From Alphaproteobacteria bacterium (lineage in GTDB: Bacteria; Pseudomonadota; Alphaproteobacteria; UBA9655): a DNA stretch of 61,673 bases. Under the pieces are notes generated by a model. The model was not told the DNA's origin and ran no database searches. It saw only the letters and a program-made list of their open reading frames with translations. The stretch lies in NCBI GenBank assembly GCA_017992885.1, contig JAGONT010000011.1, positions 1 through 61,673 on the forward strand. Reading direction: 5' to 3'. Position 1 is the stretch's first letter, and the number at the start of each line of letters is the position of its first letter. Below, one piece after another: positions 35,941-44,950 of this stretch. A program made the position numbers and the translations under genes.

Positions 35941-36171
35941 ATGATCAAGAATATTCTAAAAACGTGTCTTTTTCTTAATATTTTATTTGCATTCGTTTCT
36001 TCTCGAGTTTTAGCTAATTCATTTTTTACGTTGGAAAAAATAGAAGAAATGAATCTCGAAAAAATTGCCAGTGAGTTAATATCTGGTGATGTTATCTTAG
36101 TGCTTTTATTTTTAGTATTGGTCCTATATGTGCATTGTTTCCCTCAAATGAAAAATATCAAAAAAGAATAG
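35941..36171 (+). CDS. small secreted or membrane protein
   Basis: A 76-residue frame with a GGGAG site 10 bases upstream. Residues 1-26 look like a signal peptide ending VLANS, and residues about 51-67 form a hydrophobic helix followed by a short charged tail. No cysteine pattern and no known family. Likely real because of the ordered signal peptide plus helix; function unknown. Confidence 0.5.
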   Translation: MIKNILKTCLFLNILFAFVSSRVLANSFFTLEKIEEMNLEKIASELISGDVILVLLFLVLVLYVHCFPQMKNIKKE

Positions 36172-36521
36172 AAATTTATTTTTATCATTTCTGTTTATTT
36201 TTTGTCAGTTACCTAAGAACAAGAATATTGAATGCGTAAGCAAGGAATTGATTTAATTGATTATTAATGTCTTCTCACCGTCAGATAAATGTTTAATAAG
36301 ACTCTTAAATTGTTTCATTTATTCAAGAGCCTATCTAAGAGTTGTCAGCAATTTATAAAGTTCACTGACATCCCCAATCACATGATTTATTAAGTGAATT
36401 TCAAACTTATTAGGGAGAAATAAATAAATTTTCTCTTTATTAATTTTTATAAAAAAGAGATTGCATTTGTTTTTATAGTATAATACAAGTATATTTCATT
36501 TTTTAAAAAGAGAGATGCCAA
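36172..36521. other. AT-rich intergenic region before second mucR-like gene
   Basis: No supported frame. A -10-like TATAAT lies at 36479-36484, about 40 bases before the mucR-like start, without a good -35 at usual spacing. Long intergenic leaders of this kind often carry MucR autoregulatory sites (AT-rich), but none can be fixed by eye. Confidence 0.4.
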
Positions 36522-36944
36522 ATGACAGAATTTAACGAATCCTTAGCATTTTTAGCAATGACATCTGAAATTGTTGCTGCATACGTGTCTAGCAATAAAA
36601 TGGAGCCGCAAGAGCTGCCAGCCTTTATTCAACAAGTTCATCACAGTTTATATCATACAAATGAGAAAAGTTCTTTTTATCTCTCTACATCAAAAGAAGC
36701 CGCCGTTTCTATTGAAGACTCCATCACACCGGATTACCTTATTTGTCTCGAAGATGGCAAACCTAAGAAAATGCTTAAGCGTCATTTAAAAACAACCTAT
36801 AATTTGACTCCTGACCAATATCGTGAGCGATGGGGATTACCTTCCCACTATCCGATGGTTGCTCCCAATTATGCCAAAACCAGAAGTTCAATTGCCAAAA
36901 CTATAGGACTTGGAACCCATAAGAAAAATAGAATCGCTGCATAA
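36522..36944 (+). CDS. MucR/Ros family transcriptional regulator (paralog)
   Basis: A 140-residue paralog of the gene at 24829. The DNA-binding domain is nearly the same: ICLEDGKPKKMLKRHLKTTYN, LTPDQYRERW, HYPMVAPNYAKTRSSIAKTIGLG. Zinc ligands are again partly replaced (Asp and Tyr). The N-terminal half differs more, which is the oligomerisation region in MucR proteins, so the two may form separate or mixed oligomers. It seems monocistronic. Confidence 0.92.
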   Translation: MTEFNESLAFLAMTSEIVAAYVSSNKMEPQELPAFIQQVHHSLYHTNEKSSFYLSTSKEAAVSIEDSITPDYLICLEDGKPKKMLKRHLKTTYNLTPDQYRERWGLPSHYPMVAPNYAKTRSSIAKTIGLGTHKKNRIAA

Positions 36945-37101
36945 CAGATACTTAACATGAGTACTTATTGGGCTAATTCTATTTTTAAAGAGGGAGCTCA
37001 TTAAGAATCCATCTCGATTTTGCCGAGGATTCTTCAATCACTAAAAATGTGGTCTCCGTTGCCAATAAGTCCGATTGTCCAGACTACCAGTATAAAAGCG
37101 G

Positions 37102-37488
37102 TTACTTATCTATACCTCCCTCCCTTAGACATTGCGTGTGTTCCTCATCACATGTTTTTTGAACGTCGCGAGGGAGAAGGAACTCTTCTGTACCTCCCTT
37201 TCCTATACTTTCAGGCCTATTTTCTGCTAGCCAATTAGTTCTGCAGGCACGCCATTCGGTTAAACAAAGCCTACTTTTCATGCAGTTGTGGAAGTCTGAT
37301 TCCATTTGGTCAAGACATCCGTTTAAAGCTATTTCGTCACTTTCCGGATGGCTCTTAAAACAATCATCTGCAAGTTTCTCAGCGGTAGTGACACATTCTA
37401 ATCTTGTGCTTCCCGACGCGTCTTGGCAGACTAAAATAAACCCCATACTGGCAAAGAGTAATCCTTGGAGAAATTTCTTATACATCAT
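37102..37488 (-). CDS. small secreted cysteine-rich protein
   Basis: A 128-residue protein with a signal peptide (about residues 1-26, ending near DASGS) and eight cysteines in the mature part, an even number that fits four disulfides. Cysteine pairs are spaced by mostly helical charged stretches. No known family. It has no partner genes; the next gene on this strand lies below 35.6 kb. Possibly periplasmic or host-directed. A start at either of the first two methionines is possible. Confidence 0.6.
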   Translation of the reverse strand: MMYKKFLQGLLFASMGFILVCQDASGSTRLECVTTAEKLADDCFKSHPESDEIALNGCLDQMESDFHNCMKSRLCLTEWRACRTNWLAENRPESIGKGGTEEFLLPRDVQKTCDEEHTQCLREGGIDK

Positions 37489-37975
37489 TGATCAACCTCT
37501 CTGTCTAGACTCCACTGAACTGTTCTTCTTTGAAAATTGTCATGTACTCAAAACAGTATCATTTAATTGAGTTGCAATTTCGTTAATGCGCTGAACTTTT
37601 TTCAGAAGGTTGACTCTAGTATCACTTGCTCGTAATTAGAATTTACTCTTACTCTCACCACCATCAGATCAAATAGAAAGACCCTCACGATGATTTTGTT
37701 CGATAGGATATTAAATCCCGTCTTTTATTTAATATGTTGGTATAAGAACGAGTGATTTTTTCGTATTTGCAAAAAGAAGTTATAGGAATTTCACGAAATT
37801 AATTCCACTGGACGGATGACGCCAGGAAAACAACATTTGATATGATCTCTTTTTACAAGAGAAGATCCCATGGGAACCCGATAATTAGCTTTATTCCAAA
37901 TTAAGACTTAGTAACTTACAAAAGGAGTTATCTTGTGAGAACAATCAATGGAATGTTTGTATGGTTCATAAACTC
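37489..37975. other. intergenic region, nothing recognised
   Basis: No frame with homology or clear coding character on either strand, no terminator with a T run, and no RNA gene that I can see. A very short GTG frame with an AAAGGAG site at about 37934 ends after 14 codons. Confidence 0.5.
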
Positions 37976-39229
37976 CTAATCTTTATTGTTTTCATGGTAG
38001 TTTGAATGAATTTTTTCTATATATTCACAATACTCAGAGTATATTTTTTGAGATTTAAAATGAGTATCATAAAGATCTCGAGAATTTTTTTTCATCGTTT
38101 CTATTGTGTTATTTTGAGTTATTATTTTAACTCCATCTATAAAAGAATCAATGTTCCCCTTCTCATAATAAATACCTGCCTTGTATTTTTCCAAAACCGT
38201 TTTAGCTTCCCCCTTCATACAAAATATCATGGGGTTACCAAAAAAGAGTGCTTCAAAAACTTTATTTGGAAGAGCCGTTGTTTTGTTTGGTATTAAACTA
38301 ACATCTGTTATGTTCATTAAATAGGAAGACTTCTTTTTATCCAACCATCCTAAGACAATTACATTCTTAAGATGTTTTGCTTTTTGCTTAAGAGATAACC
38401 ACAACTCTCCTTCTCCTGCTAAGATGAAATATCCCTTAAAGTCTTTATCTTTCTCCAATATTTTCGCCGCTTCAATAATCAAATCTACTTCATAACTCTT
38501 AACAAAAGTTCCCAAATAAGAAAAAATGACGGTCCCTTTTTTTAAATCCTTTAATTCTATTATAGGTTCTTCTGTTGCTGCAGCAGATTCATCATATCCT
38601 ATGTGAAATACTTTGCTAGTGTAATCCCTTTCTAATTTTGCTTTTTTCAAGGCCCAGTCCAAAAGATCCTCACTTATAGAGACAACGCCTTGGGCGTTCT
38701 TGAAACAATACTTTGTTTTTAAATTATAAAAAAATAGTGGAATTTTTACGAAAGGCCTTAAAAACCAAGGAGCATAAGATAGAAACGTATCTGGCCATAT
38801 ATCTCTCACATCAATGATAACAGGTATATTATGGGTCTTTCCGTATTTTATGGCCTCTGTAGGAAATTCCAAAATAGGATGGGAAGCAATAATTATATCC
38901 GGTTTTTTCTCTTTCTTAGCTAAAGCCGAAAATTTTTTTCCTAACTTGAAGTGATGCTTTATTCTTTGAAAAGAAACATTTGTCTTATATGAACCGCAAT
39001 CTATAAACTTGACTGTTAGATTATCCCCTAATTTTAAGACTTTGTTTCCTTCACATATTTTCTCCTTCTTTAAATGAAAGAAATTTGAAGTCCACCACGT
39101 TACAGAATGTCCCCTATCTGCAAGAGTTTCACCAAGCCTCCATGTTCTCATTTTTTTTGAGTCTTTTATGGTAGGAAGAGCTTCCCCATCCTTTAAAATC
39201 CAAATATTTAATGGTTTTTTTATTTTCAT
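37976..39229 (-). CDS. glycosyltransferase, GT4-like
   Basis: A 417-residue GT-B fold glycosyltransferase for surface polysaccharide. The N-terminal acceptor half starts KPLNIWILKDGEALPT and TWRLGETLADRGHSVTWWTSNF, as in WbpH-type enzymes. The C-terminal half has the GT4 sequence GEGELWLSLKQKA, a KVFEALFFGNPMIFC motif near residue 340 with the E-x7-type donor site. It is the last gene of an operon with the two genes upstream; the gap to the previous gene is about 105 bases. Exact sugar unknown. Confidence 0.85.
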   Translation of the reverse strand: MKIKKPLNIWILKDGEALPTIKDSKKMRTWRLGETLADRGHSVTWWTSNFFHLKKEKICEGNKVLKLGDNLTVKFIDCGSYKTNVSFQRIKHHFKLGKKFSALAKKEKKPDIIIASHPILEFPTEAIKYGKTHNIPVIIDVRDIWPDTFLSYAPWFLRPFVKIPLFFYNLKTKYCFKNAQGVVSISEDLLDWALKKAKLERDYTSKVFHIGYDESAAATEEPIIELKDLKKGTVIFSYLGTFVKSYEVDLIIEAAKILEKDKDFKGYFILAGEGELWLSLKQKAKHLKNVIVLGWLDKKKSSYLMNITDVSLIPNKTTALPNKVFEALFFGNPMIFCMKGEAKTVLEKYKAGIYYEKGNIDSFIDGVKIITQNNTIETMKKNSRDLYDTHFKSQKIYSEYCEYIEKIHSNYHENNKD

Positions 39230-39334
39230 TAATATGACCCTTTAAAAAATAAATGAGAAACTAATAATTCGCTTGTTGTCCCAAAAAGGTAAAAAAATAA
39301 AAAATGTCCATATTCAAAAGAACATTTTTAAACT

Positions 39335-40456
39335 CTAAGGAATTTTTCCTATTCCTAGTTGACTATAGAAATGTATAAGCTTTTCTTTTTCTCTATTCCA
39401 ATTGTAATTTTCTTGCACGGCCCTTAATCCTCTTTTTCCCATAGACATACGTTTTTCTTCATCTTCCATTAGGCTATTTATCGATTTTCGTATTTCTTCT
39501 GGATTCAAAGGATCAACGAATACTGCATTGTCAATATCTTTAAGAAGATATTCCCAAAAAGGAAATCTCGATGCAATAACGGGAAGCCCAGCCCCCATAT
39601 ATTCGAAAAGTTTAATAGGCAGACTATTAACATAAGTTAGCGTTGGATGGAGAAGACAAATCCCCACTTGAGAGTTTGATAATATAGAACAAATTTTATC
39701 TCTTTTTACCTGTCCAAAGTAAACAACATTTTGCCATCCAGGACACATTTCTAAGGTTTTTATTAAATTTTTAGGAGAAGCTTCTCCAGCTAAATGCAAT
39801 TTAATATCCGTACCTTCTATGGCTTTTAAGATCTCAAAGATGCCTCTTTCTTTTGATATGCCGCCTACATAGGTAATAATTTTTTCTTTTGTTTTTTTCT
39901 TTATAATAATAGGAGGATAATCCATTATTTCTTCATTTAGGGGATAATTATTAATGTTTATAGAGTTTCTTTTTATAAAAAGATCTTTAATATAAGGAGT
40001 AGACGTAACCATTCCATCAAAAAATCTTGCCGCAAAAGACTCTAAAGTTTTAAAAAGAATAGAGATAGGGGCTCTTAGCCTTTTATGGATCCAGTACTTA
40101 TCTAATATTTGAGAAGAAACATCTTCATGGACATCGTAAATAACTTTTTTTCCACATACTTTAAGCAAAAGACCGATTGGAATAAGTTCTGGATCATGAA
40201 AATGAAAGAGATCCGCTTTTGTTCTTAAGGCTTTGGAAAAAGCCAAGAAAGGTTTGATAAATATTCGAGTAAATCGATTTTTAAATTTAGGAAGAGGAAC
40301 AATCAACACATTATCAATCCTTTCTTCTTTATCATGGGTTACAATTAAATTTACCCGCATTCCAGAAGCAGCAAGAGATCTACATTCTTTGTGAAAAATT
40401 CGTATATCAAAAGCAGAATGAACCGTACTTATGTGAGTGATAATGGGAGTGTGCAT
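39335..40456 (-). CDS. glycosyltransferase, GT4 family
   Basis: A glycosyltransferase of about 373 residues. I start at 40456 (MHTPIITHISTVH), 11 bases after the epimerase stop; the frame is open 21 codons further but would overlap the epimerase. The GT-B donor half has ITYVGGISKERGIFEI, LHLAGEASP, and KLFEYMGAGLPVIASRFPFW near residue 270 with the GT4 E-x7 motif. The order epimerase-GT-GT in one direction indicates O-antigen or capsule assembly in the cytoplasm. Substrate unknown. Confidence 0.88.
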   Translation of the reverse strand: MHTPIITHISTVHSAFDIRIFHKECRSLAASGMRVNLIVTHDKEERIDNVLIVPLPKFKNRFTRIFIKPFLAFSKALRTKADLFHFHDPELIPIGLLLKVCGKKVIYDVHEDVSSQILDKYWIHKRLRAPISILFKTLESFAARFFDGMVTSTPYIKDLFIKRNSININNYPLNEEIMDYPPIIIKKKTKEKIITYVGGISKERGIFEILKAIEGTDIKLHLAGEASPKNLIKTLEMCPGWQNVVYFGQVKRDKICSILSNSQVGICLLHPTLTYVNSLPIKLFEYMGAGLPVIASRFPFWEYLLKDIDNAVFVDPLNPEEIRKSINSLMEDEEKRMSMGKRGLRAVQENYNWNREKEKLIHFYSQLGIGKIP

Positions 40457-40466
40457 ACTTAGCTTT

Positions 40467-41552
40467 TTAGGAATTAGCAAGGAAGTGGGCGATTTTTTTT
40501 GATGCAAATCCATCTCCATAAAAATCCTTTTTTTCTAATAAATTTCTTGTTTCCATTATTTGAACCCACTCCTTAAGTTCTCTAGAGAGGTTTTCATTTA
40601 CAGGGATAAGCTTATTCCATCCACACTCTACTAATTCCATCCATTCTGTTTGATCTCTTAAGGTAATACACGGAACACCAAGAATATACGCTTCTTTTTG
40701 CAATCCTCCAGAATCTGTTAAAACAAGGGATGAATAACGCGTTAAAACCTGCATGTCCAGATAACCAAAAGGTTCTGTTAATATTATATTTTCTCTTTTA
40801 AATTTAATATTATTTATTTTTTCTTTGATCCTTGGGTGAACAGGAAGAACGATTTTTGTGTTCTCACTCAAGTTTTCAAATGCTTCGAAAATTCTTTCAA
40901 GGTTTTGAGGGGAATCTGTGTTTTCCGCACGATGAATCGTAGCAAGATAGTACTCTCTTTCCTTAAGAAGAAGTTTTCCTAAGATACTATCTTTTCTATT
41001 ATCAGCTAGAGTATTAAAATGGAGAATGGCGTCATACATGACATCACCAACTTCTTTAATATTTTCTTCTGAAAATCCTTCTTTTTTTAAATTTTGAGTT
41101 GCTAGTGCGGTTGGGGTAAAAAGGAGTGTAGAAAGATGATCAGTGAGTACTCTATTTACTTCTTCTGGCATTTTTTTGTTAAAAGAACGAAGCCCAGCTT
41201 CTACATGATACAAGGGTATATGTAATTTCGTGGCTGCTAAAGCCCCAGCAAGCGTCGAGTTTGTATCTCCATAAACAAGGACACGATCTGGTTTTTCTTT
41301 AATCAAAGCCTCCTCAATGCATTCCAACATACGTCCTGTTTGTTGACCATGGTTACCTCCATTGATATGAAGATTTAAGTCAGGTTTTTCAAGCTTTAGT
41401 TCTTCAAAGAATATGTTGGACATTAATGGATCATAATGTTGTCCTGTGTGAAGGACAAACTCTTTAATCCCAATACTCTTAAAAGCTTTTGATACAGGGG
41501 CTGCTTTTATGAATTGTGGTCTGGTTCCGATAATCGTAAATATTTTCATCAA
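40467..41552 (-). CDS. UDP-sugar 2-epimerase (non-hydrolysing; WbpI/WecB-like)
   Basis: A 361-residue non-hydrolysing UDP-GlcNAc 2-epimerase family enzyme. Motifs: IGTRPQFIKAAPVSKAF, HTGQHYD, YGDTNSTLAGALAA, YHVEAGLRSF, the ATIHRAENTD block and LTDSGGLQKEA with VPCITLRDQTEW. The segment HINGGNHGQQTGRML resembles WbpI (2,3-diacetamido-glucuronate 2-epimerase) more than classical WecB. That fits the remnant of a WbpG/PseA-like amidotransferase 45 bases upstream on the same strand. So a diacetamido-mannuronate-type sugar is possible, but plain UDP-ManNAc cannot be excluded. Confidence 0.88.
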   Translation of the reverse strand: MMKIFTIIGTRPQFIKAAPVSKAFKSIGIKEFVLHTGQHYDPLMSNIFFEELKLEKPDLNLHINGGNHGQQTGRMLECIEEALIKEKPDRVLVYGDTNSTLAGALAATKLHIPLYHVEAGLRSFNKKMPEEVNRVLTDHLSTLLFTPTALATQNLKKEGFSEENIKEVGDVMYDAILHFNTLADNRKDSILGKLLLKEREYYLATIHRAENTDSPQNLERIFEAFENLSENTKIVLPVHPRIKEKINNIKFKRENIILTEPFGYLDMQVLTRYSSLVLTDSGGLQKEAYILGVPCITLRDQTEWMELVECGWNKLIPVNENLSRELKEWVQIMETRNLLEKKDFYGDGFASKKIAHFLANS

Positions 41553-41597
41553 ACATTATTTCCATCAGTTTAATTAAATAATTAAATCATTTTCATC

Positions 41598-41862
41598 TTA
41601 GGGAAGAGGAAGAAACCACTCCCCTAGTTCGTCTCGTTTCATTTCACCTAACATAATCATGCTTGAAAGGTGAGCTTTTCTTTTATCATAACCAAAACGT
41701 TTAGGGAAACGATAGCTTTGAAACATTTTCTTCCATTTTGACTTGTAATGTTTATCGTCGTAATTTATTTCAGTCAAGTTCTTTCATAAGAAATGCGATA
41801 GCTTTTTCTCTTTTATATTTCACATAATCCAGGGATTTGGGTATTTGTATTTTAAGAATATT
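41598..41862 (-). pseudogene. remnant of N-acetyl sugar amidotransferase (WbpG/PseA-like)
   Basis: No intact frame, but two frames together give the family's C terminus: LDYVKYKREKAIAFLMKELD, then an in-frame TGA where the family has Trp, then after a frame change HYKSKWKKMFQSYRFPKRFG and DKRKAHLSSMIMLGEM, ending at the stop at 41598. These match the end of the PP-loop amidotransferases that amidate UDP-sugars with ammonia from HisH/HisF-like partners. It lies in the same direction upstream of the epimerase, so the operon once extended further. The 5' three quarters of the gene are gone. Confidence 0.8.
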
Positions 41863-41906
41863 CTACACACTTTTGCAAGAACAGAGCATAAAAAGGGAGT
41901 ATAGAC

Positions 41907-42330
41907 TTATACCCCCTCTAAAAGTTGGTGGACCTGTTTTTGATCTAAGGGGTAAGATAAGATTTTCGTCAGATTATCATATATCTGATTTGAATTAATT
42001 TTATATATGGGAATCTGGTTTTTTTGGCAAAACTCTAGCTCTTGCCGCACTTCCCAAGAATTTTGCCAACCGTCTACTGTGATTAAAACCAGACCTTTTG
42101 AGGCTTGGAGAAAATCTAGAAGATAAGGCATTACAATGTTCCGACGGTTTTCTAAGGAGGACAAGCCCAGTTTTTCGACGATCTGATTAACATAAATAAC
42201 TGGGGCAAATACATGGATAACCTTGGCGTAGAAATTCTGCGGTCGCTTTGAGAGAGATTTCAGTACGATAGGCCTGTTGTTCTTCAGTCCCATGATAGGG
42301 AACCGCCTGATAGTAAAGACCTTTTTTCAT
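41907..42330 (-). pseudogene. frameshifted DUF1937-like / nucleoside deoxyribosyltransferase-fold gene
   Basis: The original start is the ATG at 42330 (MKKGLYYQAVPYHGTEEQ). That frame is open to GYPCICP, where one extra C at about 42215 shifts it; removing it gives GYHVFAPVIYVN and continues in the frame of the downstream part, MPYLLDFLQASKGLVLITVDGW and QELEFCQKNQIPIYK. The joined product, about 140 residues, fits DUF1937, small proteins with a nucleoside 2-deoxyribosyltransferase-like fold. Either a real one-base insertion or a sequencing error. The shorter frame from 42293 is not the native N terminus. Confidence 0.85.
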
Positions 42331-42629
42331 AAATTATTTCCTTCTTTGCTCGCCTATATTTTATGAAAGGATCTGAACGCTTGCAAGTGTCAATGACAAG
42401 AAATCATAAGATATCATTCACCTTAAGTTTTTGAAAAAATAAATAATTTCACAATGATAAAAACATTATCCTTGGAACCGATGCGTATTAAAACAAAATC
42501 AATTAAGGATTTTTTAATGTCTATAGTTTTTATTGTAAATTGAATGAATAAATTCACATTAAGTGAGCTTTTTTAAGAAAAGTCCATCTGAGAAGGACAC
42601 ATCAACTTTAACGGAAAGGGAAGGTTCCT

Positions 42630-42908
42630 ATGGATAAAAAATTCATCCTAACATTAAGTTTAACAGCGATACTTGCCTGGGCTAGTGAGGAATTACTTGC
42701 AGACCCTCTCTCCAAGTGTGAAAAAAACTGTAATAGAGCCCATAGCTCAATATACCAGACTCAAAACAAACATATCCTGGAACAGGAGCTGCATGCTTGG
42801 GAGCTATGCATGAGAAAATGCGAATACGTCACTCCACTGAGTGATGACGAATACGGAACTTCACTGAGGGACGATTACGAATACGGCACTCCACTGAGTG
42901 ACGATTAA
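42630..42908 (+). CDS. small secreted protein with twin CX3C motif and C-terminal repeats
   Basis: A 92-residue protein with a good AAGG site before the ATG. Residues 1-25 are a signal peptide ending LLADP. The mature part has two CX3C pairs (CEKNC and CMRKC) separated by 25 residues, suggesting a disulfide-linked helical hairpin. The tail holds three near-copies of a 9-10 residue unit: EYVTPLSDD, EYGTSLRDD, EYGTPLSDD. No known family. The repeats are acidic and probably disordered. A periplasmic or exported role is inferred. Confidence 0.6.
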   Translation: MDKKFILTLSLTAILAWASEELLADPLSKCEKNCNRAHSSIYQTQNKHILEQELHAWELCMRKCEYVTPLSDDEYGTSLRDDYEYGTPLSDD

Positions 42909-43200
42909 GAATTCCCACTCGTGTTTCTTAAATTAACTACTGAATTTGAATTCTGGCATCGCTTTCAAGATCTTATGAAGAAGATGCTCAAGTTTATGGG
43001 GTCTCCCTTCCTTATTGAGGAGTAAAATCAGTGTATTTTCTTTGATACAACTTGAAAAAAAGCATTTTTTCCTCTAAAAATTTTGCATTTGTCGATGTAA
43101 AAATATAAAAAAATAGTAAAAAATGAGGCCTTTGCTATCCAATGCAAAAGCAAAATCTTATGATCAGGCATAATGGAGATCAATTGATGAGAAAAATCTT
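42909..43200. other. AT-rich intergenic region
   Basis: No supported gene. A short frame on the plus strand near 42960-43010 ends soon after. No terminator with T run or RNA gene seen. Confidence 0.4.
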
Positions 43201-43752
43201 ATGAGCTTTTCTATCACCCTTTATCTCATTGGCTTTTCAGGCACAGGAAAATACACAATTGCTAAAGAACTATCTAAATTTGAGTATAAGATCGTTGATA
43301 ATCACTTAATTAATAACCCTATCTTCTCCTTGTTAGACTTAGATGGTGTGACCCCCATTCCTGAAAAGGCTTGGGTTCCTGTTAGGCAAATTCGTAAAAT
43401 CATTTTAGAGTTTATTTCTCAAGACCAAAAGTCTAATTACATTTTTACGAATGAACTTTTTGAAGCAGAAAATGATCGGCAGGTTTATACGCAAGTTCAA
43501 GAAACAGCCGAAAAGCGTAATTCGTTATTTATCCCCATTAAACTCACTTTGTCACCGGAAGAACGAAAAAAGCGAATTATCAATCCAGACCGTCTTGGTC
43601 GCTTTAAATCAACAAGCCTTACTGAAATCCCTATGAAAAAAGGATTGATCAAAATTAATCATCCCCATGTATTGGAAATTGATGTGACAAATTTAAGTCC
43701 CATACAAGCTGCCAACAAAATTTTAAATTTTGTTGAGAGCATAAAACAATGA
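43201..43752 (+). CDS. P-loop nucleotide kinase-like protein
   Basis: A 183-residue P-loop protein. Walker A reads GFSGTGKYTIAKELS at residues 9-23, followed by IVDNHLINN. The lid-like stretch ERKKRIINPDRLGRFK lies near residue 120. It resembles AAA_33 or shikimate-kinase-like small-molecule kinases such as those of antibiotic phosphorylation. It overlaps the NUDIX gene by four bases (ATGA), forming the start of a tightly packed four-gene unit. Substrate unknown. Confidence 0.75.
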   Translation: MSFSITLYLIGFSGTGKYTIAKELSKFEYKIVDNHLINNPIFSLLDLDGVTPIPEKAWVPVRQIRKIILEFISQDQKSNYIFTNELFEAENDRQVYTQVQETAEKRNSLFIPIKLTLSPEERKKRIINPDRLGRFKSTSLTEIPMKKGLIKINHPHVLEIDVTNLSPIQAANKILNFVESIKQ

Positions 43753-44330
43753 TAGAAAATCATCACTTTTCCCCTCTAAAAGTCAGTGCTGAGCAAAATG
43801 TTGCAGCGATTATTTCAGGCATTATCCCTTTCGATGATATTGAATCTCAGCACATTCAGGAAACCCTCGCATGGATTCACAGCGGAGCACCGATCTTTCG
43901 CCTGCAAAAGCCAGATATACCTCCGAAACACCTGGTATCCTATTTTATTCTGTTTGATGAAAAAGCTCAGAAAGTCCTTCTTGTTGATCATAAAAAGGCT
44001 CAGCTTTGGCTACCAGCAGGAGGACATGTGGAACCTGGAGAGAATCCCCATGAGACAGTCATACGAGAGTGCTTTGAAGAGCTCGGGATATCGGCAAAAT
44101 TTTGGTGTATGGATCCTCTTTTTCTAACTTCTACACTCACGGTAGGACACACCGCTGAACATACGGACGTTAGTTTCTGGTATGTTTTGCAAGGCGATCA
44201 GCGTGTTCTTTATGAATTTGATTCCCGTGAGTTCACTTCCATCCGATGGTTTGGTTTTAATGATCTTCCCTACGAGATATCTGACCCTCATATGAGACGT
44301 TTTATTCAAAAATTAAAAGGGTTGTTGTGA
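43749..44330 (+). CDS. NUDIX hydrolase
   Basis: A 193-residue NUDIX protein. The Nudix box is complete: GGHVEPGENPHETVIRECFE followed by ELGI, starting near residue 97, with the catalytic REC-FEE residues. The N-terminal 70 residues are an extra domain of HTH-like or unknown type. It overlaps both neighbours by four bases, so the kinase, NUDIX and acetyltransferase genes are translationally coupled. Family members hydrolyse nucleoside diphosphate derivatives; substrate unknown. Confidence 0.9.
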   Translation: MIENHHFSPLKVSAEQNVAAIISGIIPFDDIESQHIQETLAWIHSGAPIFRLQKPDIPPKHLVSYFILFDEKAQKVLLVDHKKAQLWLPAGGHVEPGENPHETVIRECFEELGISAKFWCMDPLFLTSTLTVGHTAEHTDVSFWYVLQGDQRVLYEFDSREFTSIRWFGFNDLPYEISDPHMRRFIQKLKGLL

Positions 44331-44944
44331 ACATTCACTTTGAAAAGGCCACTCTTGCTCATAAAAACATTATTTTTGAGTGGTTGGATAAGCAGCATGT
44401 GCGTGAATTCTGGGATAATAGTCCTGAGCATCGAGAAGATATCAAGCTCTTTTTAAGGGGTCGAAAAGAAACTTCAAATTATTTTGATGGTATTTTTACC
44501 TATTGGATTGGCCTTATTGAAAGCGATCCTTATTGCCTGCTCATGACTTCAGAGATTCTGCCATCACCTGACTTGCCAAAGGAGTGGGAGTCCTACCTTT
44601 CAAAAGCAGGAAAAACTTTTGGAATTGATTTCATGATTGGAAATGAAGCGTATTTTGGTAGAGGATTAGCCTCTCCCACTTTGAAAGCCTTCACACAATT
44701 TATAAAAAAAGACGTTGATCACTCTGTCGATACTTTCATGATCGATCCTGCTGAAACAAATTCGAGAGCTAAGCATGTTTATGTACAAGCAGGATTTGAA
44801 ATTGTTACAGAGTTTGTGAGGGAGGATGGCGTTTTTAAAGACATCAAACATTTTCTGATGATCAAAAGATTATCCTTGAAACCGAGGCTTGTTAGAGCAA
44901 AATCTGCTGATTACACAACCCTTCTAAACATGGGGGAGGAATAA
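44327..44944 (+). CDS. GNAT acetyltransferase, AAC(6')-like
   Basis: A 205-residue acetyltransferase resembling the AAC(6')-I / siderophore acetyltransferase branch. Signs are HKNIIFEWLDKQHVREFW at the N terminus, GIDFMIGNEAYFGRGLASPT (acetyl-CoA motif A) near residue 105, and IDPAETNSRAKHVYVQAGFE near 140. Motif A is well kept. It begins inside the NUDIX stop (ATGA overlap). Aminoglycoside modification is possible but not shown by sequence. Confidence 0.85.
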   Translation: MNIHFEKATLAHKNIIFEWLDKQHVREFWDNSPEHREDIKLFLRGRKETSNYFDGIFTYWIGLIESDPYCLLMTSEILPSPDLPKEWESYLSKAGKTFGIDFMIGNEAYFGRGLASPTLKAFTQFIKKDVDHSVDTFMIDPAETNSRAKHVYVQAGFEIVTEFVREDGVFKDIKHFLMIKRLSLKPRLVRAKSADYTTLLNMGEE

Positions 44945-44950
44945 AAAGTA

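Noticed and set aside
35769..35978. 69-codon frame with a strong GGAGGG ribosome site
   Set aside because: The product has no coherent domain, runs through a hairpin region and overlaps the start of the better small protein at 35941; kept only as an intergenic note.
37020..37238. 72-codon plus-strand frame
   Set aside because: Antisense to the cysteine-rich secreted protein, which has a signal peptide and ordered cysteines.
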